Under the pieces are notes generated by a model, which saw only the letters and a program-made list of their open reading frames with translations, was not told the DNA's origin and searched no databases. Of a stretch of 32,927 nucleotides of DNA, positions 16,134 through 24,285 are shown one piece after another. Position 1 is the stretch's first letter. Each line of letters opens with the position of its first letter. This DNA comes from an uncultured Candidatus Melainabacteria bacterium (lineage in GTDB: Bacteria > Cyanobacteriota > Vampirovibrionia > Gastranaerophilales > Gastranaerophilaceae), in contig CATLFB010000010.1 of NCBI GenBank assembly GCA_949927415.1, positions 1 through 32,927 on the forward strand, read 5' to 3'. Both the position numbers and the translations under genes were made by a program.

Positions 16134-17402
16134 CTAGACCGGAATTTTTATACAGAATTCTGTCTGAATATTTTCTTCGCTTTCGACGGTGATCTCGCCG
16201 CCATGCGACTGCATTATCTGTTGCGAAAGATATAAACCGAGGCCGGTTCCGATTTTTCGGAATTTTTTTGCCGCAGAATAATATTTGTTGAAAATCAACT
16301 TCAACTCTTCTGCCGGAATCCCCTGCCCGTAATCTATTACAGAAATCGTAGCAAACCCGGGGATTTCTCCGGTTTTAATGTCTATATTTTTTTTCGTGTT
16401 GCTGTGCGAAATCGCGTTTGAAATAAGATTCTTTACCACACGTTCAAGCTGCATAACATCAGCCGAAACAAGAATGTTTCTTTCCGGCTCAAAATTTATA
16501 ACAAGCCCGGCGTTTGTCGCAATCGGCTGAACCTGTGTTACTATATTTTGCAAAAATTCGTTCAGCTTAATAGGCTCTTTCAGTATCGGAATGCCGGTTT
16601 CTTTCAACTTGTATGTCTCAAGTACAATCTGTACAAGTTCAATTAGTTCCTGATTGGAAGATTTCATATTCAAAAGAGCAAACCTTTGTTTGTCGTTGAT
16701 TTCGCCAAATTTTCCATCTATCAGAAAGTTTAAAATGTTGGCCTCCGCAACAATCGGAACCTTAAGGTCATGCGTTAGGGTTGCCACAAAATCTTCTTTT
16801 AAAGTCTCAACTTCGCGTTCTGTCGTGACGTCTTTTATCAAAAGAACATAGCGCTTTTTGTCGTCGAGTGAAAGTTTGATTGAATTTATGACAAAATTGT
16901 TTGTGGGGGTGTGTTTAATGAATGTATCAATATTTACAAGCTTTTCGATAGCATTCCCATCAGGTATTTCAATGTAATCAAAAACATTTTTGCCTAAAAT
17001 ATCATGCCCTTTGACGCCAAACCATTTTATGATTTTCGGCGTTGCTCTGAGAATATTTCCCTGTTCGTTGACAATCAAAATCCCGTCGGAGAGCGAGTTT
17101 ATAACGCTTTCTAAAAGTTTGTTCTGCCTGATAAGTTCTGCCTGATATTCCACAATCATTTTTTCACGGTCATTCAGCGTTTCAACCATCCTGTTAATAC
17201 TGTCGGTGACGTTTTGATATGTCGGATGTTCGATTTTTTCGATTTTTGTCGAAAGATTCCCGTAACGAACCGAGTTGACCGTGTTTGTCACCATCCCCAG
17301 ATAATCGTTAATCTTTGACCATCTTTTGTTCATCTGCCTTGTAATCAGAAACAGAGCAATGAATACAAGAATTATACAACCGTTGATTATATACCAGAGC
17401 AT
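16134..17402 (-). CDS. Membrane-anchored PAS-containing sensor histidine kinase
   Basis: This 422-residue two-component sensor has one N-terminal membrane helix (about 3-21), a HAMP-like linker helix region (about 25-95), a PAS domain (about 96-192, LSDGILIVNEQGNILRATP), a dimerisation/phosphoacceptor helix with ATLTHDLKVPI (His211), and a complete ATPase domain: N box NLISNAISHS (325-334), G1 DYGQGIP (357-363), F box FNKYY and G2 GTGLGLYLS (385-393). All catalytic elements are intact. There is no sizeable extracytoplasmic loop, so the signal is probably sensed by the PAS domain in the cytosol. No response regulator is adjacent (an orphan kinase). AAGG precedes the ATG, and an extended -10 (TGCTATAAT on the minus strand) ends at 17449. 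Confidence 0.9.
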   Translation of the reverse strand: MLWYIINGCIILVFIALFLITRQMNKRWSKINDYLGMVTNTVNSVRYGNLSTKIEKIEHPTYQNVTDSINRMVETLNDREKMIVEYQAELIRQNKLLESVINSLSDGILIVNEQGNILRATPKIIKWFGVKGHDILGKNVFDYIEIPDGNAIEKLVNIDTFIKHTPTNNFVINSIKLSLDDKKRYVLLIKDVTTEREVETLKEDFVATLTHDLKVPIVAEANILNFLIDGKFGEINDKQRFALLNMKSSNQELIELVQIVLETYKLKETGIPILKEPIKLNEFLQNIVTQVQPIATNAGLVINFEPERNILVSADVMQLERVVKNLISNAISHSNTKKNIDIKTGEIPGFATISVIDYGQGIPAEELKLIFNKYYSAAKKFRKIGTGLGLYLSQQIMQSHGGEITVESEENIQTEFCIKIPV

Positions 17403-17502
17403 AAATATTCTTAACCTTTAGCTTTTGTCGACATTTTATGATACAATCATTATAGCAGATATCTTATCAGTTGTTAAATTGTAAAGAGAGGTTCAGGGAT
17501 TT

Positions 17503-17994
17503 ATGGGAGAATTAAAGCTTCCAAATACAATAAAGATGGTCATAACCGATTTTGACGGAGTTGTGACAGACAATTGCGTGTATATTTCAGATACCGGCGA
17601 AATGTGCAGAAAACTTAATTTCACAGATGTAATGGGTTTTTCGATTCTGAAAAAAAGCGGTTATGAAACAGCCTTCATCTCAGGCGAAAAAAATCATGCG
17701 ATGAACATCCTCTCAAAAAAATTCGACATAAAAGAAGTTCACACAAATATCAGAAAAAAAATAGATGTTTTAATTAATATTGTTGAAAAGTATTCACTCA
17801 CACAAGATGAATATCTATACATCGGTGATGATATCAATGATTTGGAATGTTTGAAGTTTGCAAAATACAAAATCACAGTGCCGAATGCGCCAAAAGTTTT
17901 GAAAGAACTTGACGGAATTCAAATTACAACTCATGACGGTGGCGCTGGTGCATTCAGAGAGGTAGCGGATTGTTTGGCGGATTTAAGAAAATAA
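17503..17994 (+). CDS. kdsC: KdsC-type HAD phosphatase (KDO-8-phosphate phosphatase-like)
   Basis: A HAD-superfamily phosphatase of the small C0-capped KdsC type. KdsC removes phosphate from 3-deoxy-D-manno-octulosonate 8-phosphate during lipopolysaccharide core synthesis. The 163-residue length matches the family. Motif I is ITDFDGVVTDN (D16 nucleophile, D18 acid/base), motif II is FISGEKN (S60), the motif III lysine is near KK85-86, and motif IV is YIGDDINDLECL (D109, D110). The C-terminal GGAGAFREV segment is characteristic of KdsC. Related enzymes act on acylneuraminate-9-phosphate, so the substrate is not certain. It is the first gene of an operon, overlapping the following TPR gene by 25 nt. 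Its presence argues for an outer membrane with LPS. Confidence 0.85.
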   Translation: MGELKLPNTIKMVITDFDGVVTDNCVYISDTGEMCRKLNFTDVMGFSILKKSGYETAFISGEKNHAMNILSKKFDIKEVHTNIRKKIDVLINIVEKYSLTQDEYLYIGDDINDLECLKFAKYKITVPNAPKVLKELDGIQITTHDGGAGAFREVADCLADLRK

Positions 17995-19484
17995 TTGAAA
18001 AAGTTAAAAATCTAAATTCGGAGATTGAAACGTATCGCAAAGATTCGGTCATTCAATCGCTGCCGTCTGTAGCTTTTGTCAACAGAGCCAAAAAGGCTAT
18101 TGACAACGGTCAATATAAAGATGCGCTTGAAATCCTGAAAGAAGCCGAAAACCTTCCGCAGGAAGATGCGCTTGTGTTCAAATATCAGGGCATAATTTAC
18201 GACAGACTTTTCAGGTTTGACGAGGCAGTTGCTGCATACAAAAAATCGGCCAAATTAAACCCGCAGGACAAAATTATCTGGAAAAATCTCGGGTTTGCGC
18301 TTATAAATGTGCAGCTTTTTGAAGAAGCTGAAGAAGCGTTTGAAAATGCTGACAAAATTACTCCTGCAAATGCCGAAGTTCTTATGGGATGGGGCATGGC
18401 GCTTATGAAGCAGGCTAAATTTTCTGATGCAAGAGAAAAGTTTGTTTTTTCGGTTAAGGTGAATAAATACAATTCAAATGCTCTGTTTTTGGCAGCGGTT
18501 ATGGAAATCAAGTTGAAAATGTATGATGAAGCCGAAAGCAAACTGCAGTTTCTGGCAAACGTTGCGCCAAATGAGGGAAATTCATTTGAGTATGCCAGAT
18601 TGAAACTTATTAAATCAGATTATGAAAGCGCGATTTTTTATGCAAAAAAAGCGCTGGATTTCAACAAAAACATGCTTCCGGCATGGCTGATTCTGGGGCA
18701 GATTTACAGGCTGAAAAATGATGAAAATGCATCTTTGGATTGTTACAATGAGGCTGAAAATCTAAAATTGATTGCGCAAAATCTGTATGTTGAATGGGCG
18801 GTTACGCTTTTGAGATTCGGGCATGTTGAAGAGGCGTGTGAAAAGTTGTCTAAAGCGTTAGAAAACGGCGATGAAGATTCGGAAATAAAAGAGTTGAAAA
18901 CTTTGTGCGAATTCAAAAATAATGATTTCTCAAACAAAAATGTGCTGACTGAAGCTCTAAAAAATCCGGAAAATCCGAATAGGGCGCTAATTTTAAGAGG
19001 CTTAGGGCTGGCTGAATGCGCGCAAGAAAAGTTTTCAGAAGGAATCCATTACTTCAAATCCGCGCTCAAAGAAGATTCAACTGACGTTTTGAACCATTAT
19101 TATATTGCAAAAGCCTATATGCACGCAGGCAATCGCTTTAATGCAAGAGAATATTTTGAGACTTCGATAAAAGAAAATCCGCTCTATATAAAATCATACA
19201 TTGATTATTCAAAATTTCTTATCTCAATTGACGATTTTGCTGATGCCGGCAGAAAACTTCGAAAAGCCTTGAAGTTTGCGGAAAACAACACAGAAATTTT
19301 AAATATGCTTTTTTATGTAAATTACATACTTGTCAAAGAAAACCTTTGTGAATATAATATAAAAGAGACATTGGACTTAGAAAAACGAATAAAATCTATA
19401 GATGAAAATGCATTTAAGTACCCTGACAAATCGGCAGAACTTGTCGAAATGTTAAACAACTTGCAGGAAAAGGAACAAAATTGA
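17970..19484 (+). CDS. Tetratricopeptide repeat protein
   Basis: The 504-residue protein is made largely of TPR helical hairpins, roughly from residue 35 to 460, with clear units such as DALVFKYQGIIYDRLFRFDE, IWKNLGFALINVQLFEEAEE and NHYYIAKAYMHAGNRFNARE. There is no signal peptide or membrane helix, so it is probably a cytosolic scaffold; the partner is unknown. I start it at the TTG at 17970, with GAGAGG 7 nt upstream; this overlaps the end of kdsC by 25 nt. Its stop codon overlaps the lysC TTG by 4 nt (TTGA). Both overlaps indicate tight translational coupling in a kdsC-TPR-lysC operon. Confidence 0.85.
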   Translation: MFGGFKKIIEKVKNLNSEIETYRKDSVIQSLPSVAFVNRAKKAIDNGQYKDALEILKEAENLPQEDALVFKYQGIIYDRLFRFDEAVAAYKKSAKLNPQDKIIWKNLGFALINVQLFEEAEEAFENADKITPANAEVLMGWGMALMKQAKFSDAREKFVFSVKVNKYNSNALFLAAVMEIKLKMYDEAESKLQFLANVAPNEGNSFEYARLKLIKSDYESAIFYAKKALDFNKNMLPAWLILGQIYRLKNDENASLDCYNEAENLKLIAQNLYVEWAVTLLRFGHVEEACEKLSKALENGDEDSEIKELKTLCEFKNNDFSNKNVLTEALKNPENPNRALILRGLGLAECAQEKFSEGIHYFKSALKEDSTDVLNHYYIAKAYMHAGNRFNAREYFETSIKENPLYIKSYIDYSKFLISIDDFADAGRKLRKALKFAENNTEILNMLFYVNYILVKENLCEYNIKETLDLEKRIKSIDENAFKYPDKSAELVEMLNNLQEKEQN

Positions 19485-20746
19485 GAAAGGTTATTGTACA
19501 AAAATTCGGCGGCACATCGGTTGCTAATACTGATAAAATAAAAAATGTTGCAAAAACGGTTATAAAAGAAAAAAATAACGGAAACGATGTCGTAGTTGTT
19601 GTTTCAGCGATGGGGCACACAACGGATTATCTTGTGAAAATGGCAAAGGATTTGAGCGCAAACCCTTCAAGCCGCGAAATGGATATGCTTCTTTCAACCG
19701 GCGAAGGCGTTTCAATCGCGCTTCTTGCAATGGCAATTCAGGCGCAAGGCTATGAAGCTGTAAGCTTTAATGCCATGCAAATCGGAATTATGACAGAAAA
19801 TGTTCATTCCAAAGCAAGAATTGTCGATATTAAAACCGATAAGCTGAAGAAGAATTTAAAAGAAGGCAAAATAATTGTTGTTGCAGGATTTCAGGGTGTA
19901 ACCGAAGATGGAGAAATTACGACTCTCGGCCGCGGCGGCTCAGACACCTCCGCAGTTGCACTTGCGGCTGCCTTGAATGCTGAAAGATGCGATATTTATA
20001 CAGATGTCGAAGGCGTTTACACAACCGATCCGCGAATCGTTCCAAAAGCAACAAGGTTAAATGAAATTTCTTATGAAGAAATGCTCGAACTTGCTCATGC
20101 GGGCGCAAACGTACTTCACCCCCGAAGTGTTGAAACTGCAAAACAATTCAATGTTCCTTTGCGCGTCAGAAGCAGTTTTAAAACAGATGATTTAGGTACT
20201 TTAATATTAGGAGTTGATAAAATGGAAATTTATAAACCCGTAACAGGTGTTGCCGCTGATTTGTCACAGGCAAGAATCGTTGTTTGCGATGTTCCGGATG
20301 TTCCGGGTCAGGCTGCCAAGTTGTTCGGCAAGCTTGCAAAAGAACATATTTCGGTTGACATGATTATTCAATCTTACGCAAGAAAGGTTTCAAATACAAA
20401 CGATATCGCATTTACAATCGACAGCGCTGATTTGGACAAAACAATCAAAACGCTCAACGAAATGAAAACCGAACTTAACTGCGGCGATATCCAGATTAAT
20501 GACAACATTGCAAAAGTTTCAATCGTCGGCGCCGGCATGATTGACCGTCCGGGGATTGCATCTTTGATGTTTGAAACAATGGCTGAACAAAATGTCAACA
20601 TCAAAATGATTTCGACAAGTGAAATCAAAATCAGCTGTCTTGTGGAAAAAGACGATGCGCACCGCGCATTGGAAGCACTTCACAAAGTTTTTGAACTTGA
20701 AGGTGATGTGACGGCTGATGTCAAAGGCGATTTGCCGGATGTTTAA
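19481..20746 (+). CDS. lysC: Aspartate kinase (alpha subunit) with two ACT domains
   Basis: It phosphorylates L-aspartate, the first step towards lysine, threonine and methionine. The 421-residue protein has the kinase domain (KFGGTSV at 8-14, VSAMG at 41-45, STGEGVS at 72-78, TTLGRGGSDTSAVALAAAL at 147-165, YTDVEGVYTTDPR at 173-185) and two regulatory ACT domains (about 265-340 and 345-410) that normally bind lysine and/or threonine. It starts at a TTG overlapping the TPR stop (TTGA), with GGAAAAGGAA just upstream. An AGGAG with an in-frame ATG at 20222 inside the gene could give a separate beta subunit. A strong terminator follows at 20771. Confidence 0.95.
   Translation: MRKVIVQKFGGTSVANTDKIKNVAKTVIKEKNNGNDVVVVVSAMGHTTDYLVKMAKDLSANPSSREMDMLLSTGEGVSIALLAMAIQAQGYEAVSFNAMQIGIMTENVHSKARIVDIKTDKLKKNLKEGKIIVVAGFQGVTEDGEITTLGRGGSDTSAVALAAALNAERCDIYTDVEGVYTTDPRIVPKATRLNEISYEEMLELAHAGANVLHPRSVETAKQFNVPLRVRSSFKTDDLGTLILGVDKMEIYKPVTGVAADLSQARIVVCDVPDVPGQAAKLFGKLAKEHISVDMIIQSYARKVSNTNDIAFTIDSADLDKTIKTLNEMKTELNCGDIQINDNIAKVSIVGAGMIDRPGIASLMFETMAEQNVNIKMISTSEIKISCLVEKDDAHRALEALHKVFELEGDVTADVKGDLPDV
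20209..20746 (+). promoter_or_regulatory. Internal ribosome-binding site and start for an aspartokinase beta subunit
   Basis: AGGAG at 20209-20213 lies 8 nt before an in-frame ATG at 20222 (codon 248 of lysC), and the sequence from there (MEIYKPVTGVAADLSQARIV) covers exactly the two ACT domains, giving 174 residues. Bacillus and Corynebacterium lysC genes are known to use an internal start at the same domain junction to make an alpha2-beta2 enzyme. Use of this site here is inferred. Confidence 0.65.
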
Positions 20747-20770
20747 ATTTTATTTTTAATTTGTTTCAGA

Positions 20771-20800
20771 AAAAAGCCGGTTCTTAAGAATCGGCTTTTT
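20771..20800 (+). terminator. Intrinsic terminator after lysC
   Basis: AAAAAGCCGGTTCTT (20771-20785) pairs with AAGAATCGGCTTTTT (20786-20800), with one G-T pair. It ends in a T run and, being nearly symmetric, can also serve the convergent ATPase gene ending at 20832. Confidence 0.9.
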
Positions 20801-20831
20801 AAATATTTTAAGATTGTTATACGCAAAGTTT

Positions 20832-21869
20832 TTAAATTCTTTTGCCTGTTTCAGCGTCAAACAGGTAAATGTCAGACGGGTTGACGCTCAATTCTATTGT
20901 TTCGCCAATCTCATAATCCGGCGGAAGCTTTGCACTGCACTTGTTTTCACCGATGTTGAAATAAACAATTTTCTCACTTCCCAAAAGTTCGTACATTTCA
21001 ACCTTCGCGCTGAATTTCAAATCCCCGCCGCAAACCATTTTTTCAGGCCGAATTCCAAGCGTCAATGCGCTCACACTTGAGAGATTTTCACAGTGGTAAT
21101 TTACATCTCCAAATGATATAAGCCCGTTTTCGTTTTTCGCGCTTATGAAATTCATCTGCGGCGAGCCTACAAATCCTGCAACAAATGTGTTTGACGGGTT
21201 GTTGTAAATCTCTTCGGGAGATGCAACCTGCTGGATTACGCCCCTGTCAAGAACAACAATTCTGTCCCCCATTGTCAATGCCTCTGTCTGGTCATGGGTT
21301 ACGTATATAAATGTTGTTTGAAGTTTTTCATGCAGCTTTTTGATTTCAGAGCGCATCTGAACGCGGAGTTTTGCATCCAAATTCGATAACGGTTCATCCA
21401 TCAAAAATACTTTCGGATTCCTAACAATCGCGCGCCCCAGTGCAACTCGCTGACGCTGTCCGCCTGAAAGCTGTTTCGGTTTTCTGTCCAGATATTCTGT
21501 TAAATTCAGGATTTCTGCGGCTTCCTGAACCTTTTTTTCAATTGTTGCTTTGTCAACTTTTCGCATTTTCAAGCCAAATGCAATGTTTTCTCTCACCGTC
21601 ATGTGCGGATAAAGCGCGTAACTCTGGAAAACAAACGCGATATCGCGGTCTTTTGGCGCAATATCGTTGACTTTTTTGTCGCCGATTAAAATATCGCCGC
21701 CCGAAATTTCTTCCAATCCCGCAATCATTCTGAGAATTGTGGATTTGCCGCAGCCGGATGCCCCTACAAGAACTATAAATTCCTTATCTTGTATTTCCAA
21801 ATCAATATTGTCTATCACGATTTTAGAATCGTATTTTTTACAGACATTTTTTAAAGTTACGCTACTCAT
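20832..21869 (-). CDS. ABC transporter ATP-binding protein, UgpC/MsmX/MalK type
   Basis: This 345-residue ATPase powers a carbohydrate or glycerol-phosphate importer. It has Walker A GASGCGKST (36-44), Q-loop VFQSYALYPHMTV (80-92), signature LSGGQRQR (134-141), Walker B VFLMDEP (154-160), D-loop SNLDAKLR and switch histidine in YVTHDQTEAL, then a C-terminal TOBE/OB-fold regulatory domain (about 235-345). No permease or binding-protein genes accompany it; MsmX-like ATPases are often encoded alone and shared among several sugar transporters. The ATG overlaps the stop of the upstream kinase gene by 8 nt, so it is co-transcribed and translationally coupled with it. The substrate is unknown, so no symbol is assigned. 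Confidence 0.92.
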   Translation of the reverse strand: MSSVTLKNVCKKYDSKIVIDNIDLEIQDKEFIVLVGASGCGKSTILRMIAGLEEISGGDILIGDKKVNDIAPKDRDIAFVFQSYALYPHMTVRENIAFGLKMRKVDKATIEKKVQEAAEILNLTEYLDRKPKQLSGGQRQRVALGRAIVRNPKVFLMDEPLSNLDAKLRVQMRSEIKKLHEKLQTTFIYVTHDQTEALTMGDRIVVLDRGVIQQVASPEEIYNNPSNTFVAGFVGSPQMNFISAKNENGLISFGDVNYHCENLSSVSALTLGIRPEKMVCGGDLKFSAKVEMYELLGSEKIVYFNIGENKCSAKLPPDYEIGETIELSVNPSDIYLFDAETGKRI

Positions 21870-22995
21870 TTCCTAATATAATTCCTTTTTCAACCGGTAA
21901 AATTATGTTGAAGGTTGTACCTTTCATAACTTCGGATTCTGTCCAAATTTTTCCGTTAAGTTTTTCTGCAAGCGCTTTTACCGTGCCAAGACAGATGCTT
22001 CTGAGAAATATTTTTCTGTTGGCCTTTTCAAGTTGTGTATACGGTTCAAAAAGTCCGTCCATTTCTGTTTCCTTCAAGCCTGCGCCCGTGTCCTTCACCG
22101 AAATCAATACATAAGATTCATTTGTTGCTTTGTTAAATATTTTTACTCCGGCTTCCTGAACATAATAAATGTCGGGATTCGAAATTGTGATGTTTATGGA
22201 ACCGATTTCTGTTGATTTTAATGATACATCAATTATGTTTTGCAGGATTGTTTTCAAAAGATTCCTGTCTGTTGTTGCAGGCCGGTTTGCAAGTTTTTCA
22301 CTGTCAAGTGTTATTGAAAGTTTCTTGGATGATGCCGCGGCTTCATTAGATTTAATTATTTCCTGTATGCAATTTACAATGTCAAAAGTCTTAGGCTCAA
22401 GGGTTATAAGGTTAGATTCTGTTTTTGAAAATTCAAAGAACTTGTCCATAAAATACAAAAGTTCGGATGCATTTTTGTTTATAATTTTCACATATTTGGA
22501 TTGTTTGTCGGTAATATTTCCGCCAAGTCCGTCAGTGAGCGCATTCGAAAACCCGATTATTGACTGCAGCGGCGACATGAAATCATGTGTCAACTTTGAT
22601 AACATAAGATTTTTATCTTTATTAAGCCGGCCGGTTTTTTCCGCTTCCGCAAGAACCTTTGTCATTGCTGTCACATCACGAACCGTAATAATAAATTGAT
22701 CTTCGTACAATGAGGCATTCAATTCTATAAAAAACTCATGTTCGTCCTTTGCAATGGCTCCTGCGATAACCGGAACATGCTTAATCGCAGACTGCTGGGC
22801 CAATTCAAGACCTTTGCTTACAAAATCGTCAAAATAATAGTCGGTTTCTTCGCTGTTATCGAATCCAAACATATATTCGGCTTCTCTGTTAGTCCAGGTT
22901 ATTCTGCCTCTGCTATCAATCAATATAACTGCATCAGGAAGTTTTTGTAAGATTTCTTTTAGATTGATTCCTGAAAATAAATTGATAAAATTCAT
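21862..22995 (-). CDS. Soluble PAS histidine kinase-like protein with degenerate ATP-binding boxes
   Basis: The 377-residue protein lacks membrane helices and has an N-terminal PAS domain (about 12-110, LPDAVILIDSRGRITWTNREA), a phosphoacceptor helix with KLTHDFMSPLQSIIGF (His137) and a GHKL-like C-terminal domain. The G1 motif VKDTGAG (300-306) is present. The N box reads LQNIIDVSLKS, with Val257 where the magnesium-binding Asn is expected, and the G2 segment reads RSICLGTVKALAEKLNGKIW instead of GTGLGL. Kinase activity is therefore doubtful; it may be a phosphatase, a sensor partner or a pseudokinase. AAGG precedes the ATG, and a TATAAT lies at 23021-23016 on the minus strand. It overlaps the ATPase gene by 8 nt, suggesting a role linked to transport. 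Confidence 0.85.
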   Translation of the reverse strand: MNFINLFSGINLKEILQKLPDAVILIDSRGRITWTNREAEYMFGFDNSEETDYYFDDFVSKGLELAQQSAIKHVPVIAGAIAKDEHEFFIELNASLYEDQFIITVRDVTAMTKVLAEAEKTGRLNKDKNLMLSKLTHDFMSPLQSIIGFSNALTDGLGGNITDKQSKYVKIINKNASELLYFMDKFFEFSKTESNLITLEPKTFDIVNCIQEIIKSNEAAASSKKLSITLDSEKLANRPATTDRNLLKTILQNIIDVSLKSTEIGSINITISNPDIYYVQEAGVKIFNKATNESYVLISVKDTGAGLKETEMDGLFEPYTQLEKANRKIFLRSICLGTVKALAEKLNGKIWTESEVMKGTTFNIILPVEKGIILGNE

Positions 22996-23254
22996 GTTGC
23001 CTTAAGTCCTACTTTATTATATAATAAATGATAACATAAAAAATCCGCTTAGAAAAATCGCAAATATTAATTTTTGTAATTTTTTTTATTAAAACTAGCA
23101 AAAAAAATATTTTTTGTGGTTTAAAGCAAAAAAGCGCGAGTGAGATTACAGAAAAACTAAATGAAGATATTATCCAAATGGCTGTAACATACACCGTTTT
23201 TTTTATAAAACAGTAAGTACATATAATTGCCCTAAAAAGCAAAGGATGTGAACC
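22996..23254. promoter_or_regulatory. AT-rich divergent intergenic region
   Basis: It holds a TATAAT for the minus-strand kinase (23021-23016). For the plus-strand small gene it holds a TATAAT (23222-23227) overlapping a TAAGTACAT word (23214-23222). A 77-residue hydrophobic frame on the minus strand (23009-23242) has no convincing start signal and is dismissed. Confidence 0.45.
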
Positions 23255-23590
23255 ATGAGAGAAATCAATAACAATTCTAACAATTTGAATTTTTCACAAG
23301 TTCAGAAAATTGATCAGCAAAAAGAAATTTCAGCCGTGCCGCTTGAACTTAATGCTGATGATTCCGCAACTCAAGTTGAAACTCATGATTTGTCACAAAT
23401 GCCGGGGGCTGTTACAGGGCGCTCGCTGGTATTCAAGGGTGATTCGATTGACAAAGATATTAGTTTTTTGATGAAAAATCCTGAATTTTGTGCAAAAGCC
23501 AATGAGTTCTTTGATTTGGCAGAAAGCCAAACCGGTTATGAAAATGCTGCAAAGTTAATGGATGGTTTTGTAAAAGAATTCCAAAAGTAA
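23255..23590 (+). CDS. Small hypothetical protein
   Basis: The 111-residue product is not recognised. The first half is polar, asparagine- and glutamine-rich and probably disordered. The second half looks like three short helices (DKDISFLMKNPEFCAKANEF, then SQTGYENAAKLMDGFVKEF) with a single cysteine. AAAGGATG lies about 7 nt before the ATG, and a TATAAT is 28 nt upstream, so expression is likely. No signal peptide or membrane segment. It stands alone between divergent and convergent neighbours. Confidence 0.65.
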   Translation: MREINNNSNNLNFSQVQKIDQQKEISAVPLELNADDSATQVETHDLSQMPGAVTGRSLVFKGDSIDKDISFLMKNPEFCAKANEFFDLAESQTGYENAAKLMDGFVKEFQK

Positions 23591-23661
23591 CCGGACAAAG
23601 AGGTTAATGCGCAAAATCAGTCGATTTTTTTATTGTTGGACGGTGTTTTTACTATTTTAGA

Positions 23662-24108
23662 TTATTTTAGATTAGACTGTTTTAATATGTCGGACAGGCC
23701 TTTTAGTGCGAGTTTATAGCTTTCTGCTCCGAATCCGCAGATTTGCCCTGTGCAAACATCTGAGATAAGTGATTTTTTGCGAAAGTCTTCGCGTGCGTGG
23801 ATATTTGTCATGTGAACTTCAACCGTCGGAATATTTACCGCGCTGATTGCGTCGCGAATGGCAACGCTTGTGTGAGTGTAGGCGGCGGCATTTATGACAA
23901 TCCCATCGGCTGTATCTTTAGCCTGTTGGATTTTTTCGACAATTTCGCCTTCATGGTTGCTCTGGTACGTTTCGATATCAATTCCAAGTTCGAATGAATA
24001 TGCATAGAGGTCTTTTTCCAAATCTTTGAGGGTAATGGTTCCGTACTTTTCAGGCTCGCGGATTCCAAGCATATTCATATTTACGCCGTTTATTACCAAA
24101 ATTTTCAT
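23662..24108 (-). CDS. aroQ: Type II 3-dehydroquinate dehydratase
   Basis: It converts 3-dehydroquinate to 3-dehydroshikimate in the shikimate pathway, working as a dodecamer in the cytosol. I start it at the ATG at 24108, with AGGAG 7 nt upstream, giving 148 residues, the normal size; the longer frame to 24144 would begin upstream of the predicted transcription start. Motifs: INGVNMNMLGIREPEKYG (6-23, with catalytic Tyr22; the usual NGPNLNLLG is slightly altered), YQSNHEGEI (48-56), VINAAAYTHTS (71-81, where most members have NPGA or NAGA) and VEVHMTNIHAREDFR (97-110ish, with catalytic His99). Promoter TTTACA-17-TATAAT lies just upstream. The gene is monocistronic. Confidence 0.93.
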   Translation of the reverse strand: MKILVINGVNMNMLGIREPEKYGTITLKDLEKDLYAYSFELGIDIETYQSNHEGEIVEKIQQAKDTADGIVINAAAYTHTSVAIRDAISAVNIPTVEVHMTNIHAREDFRKKSLISDVCTGQICGFGAESYKLALKGLSDILKQSNLK

Positions 24109-24126
24109 GACAATTCTCCTGCAATA

Positions 24127-24155
24127 ATTATAGTATAAAATCAATAAATTGTAAA
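24127..24155 (-). promoter_or_regulatory. aroQ promoter
   Basis: On the minus strand, TTTACA (24155-24150), a 17-nt spacer and TATAAT (24132-24127) predict a start near 24120 and a 12-nt leader that contains AGGAG. Confidence 0.75.
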
Positions 24156-24190
24156 TTTTTATTAAAATTAATAATATAAATGTAACAAAA

Positions 24191-24284
24191 TTGACATGCT
24201 TGGCATATCATGCATGTACAACTATCCCCAAATCTCCTCCCAAGATTATTGTTCAAGGTCGCACTAAAAGGTGCGACTTTTTTT
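24191..24284 (+). ncRNA. Candidate small RNA with C-rich segment and terminator
   Basis: On the strand opposite aroQ, TTGACA (24191-24196) is followed by an inverted repeat ACATGC...GCATGT (24194-24217) that could be an operator. Downstream come ATCCCC and TCTCCTCCC (about 24224-24240), then a strong intrinsic terminator. No reading frame fits and no plus-strand gene lies upstream. A transcript of about 60-65 nt with an exposed CUCCUCCC, complementary to ribosome-binding sites, is suggested. The -10 box is poor (TACAAC with a 20-nt spacer at best). A relict leader or attenuator is the alternative. Confidence 0.4.
24255..24284 (+). terminator. Intrinsic terminator of the candidate small RNA
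   Basis: GTCGCAC (24258-24264) pairs with GTGCGAC (24271-24277) around a 6-nt loop, extended by A/G-T pairs and followed by seven Ts (24278-24284). Confidence 0.85.
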
Positions 24285-24285
24285 G

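Noticed and set aside
22169-22699. 176-residue plus-strand frame inside the second kinase gene
   Set aside because: Antisense shadow of a gene with clear PAS and kinase motifs; no ribosome-binding site.
23009-23242. 77-residue hydrophobic minus-strand frame
   Set aside because: The AT-rich region gives Ile/Phe/Lys-rich chance frames; no ribosome-binding site, and it covers the promoters of both neighbours.
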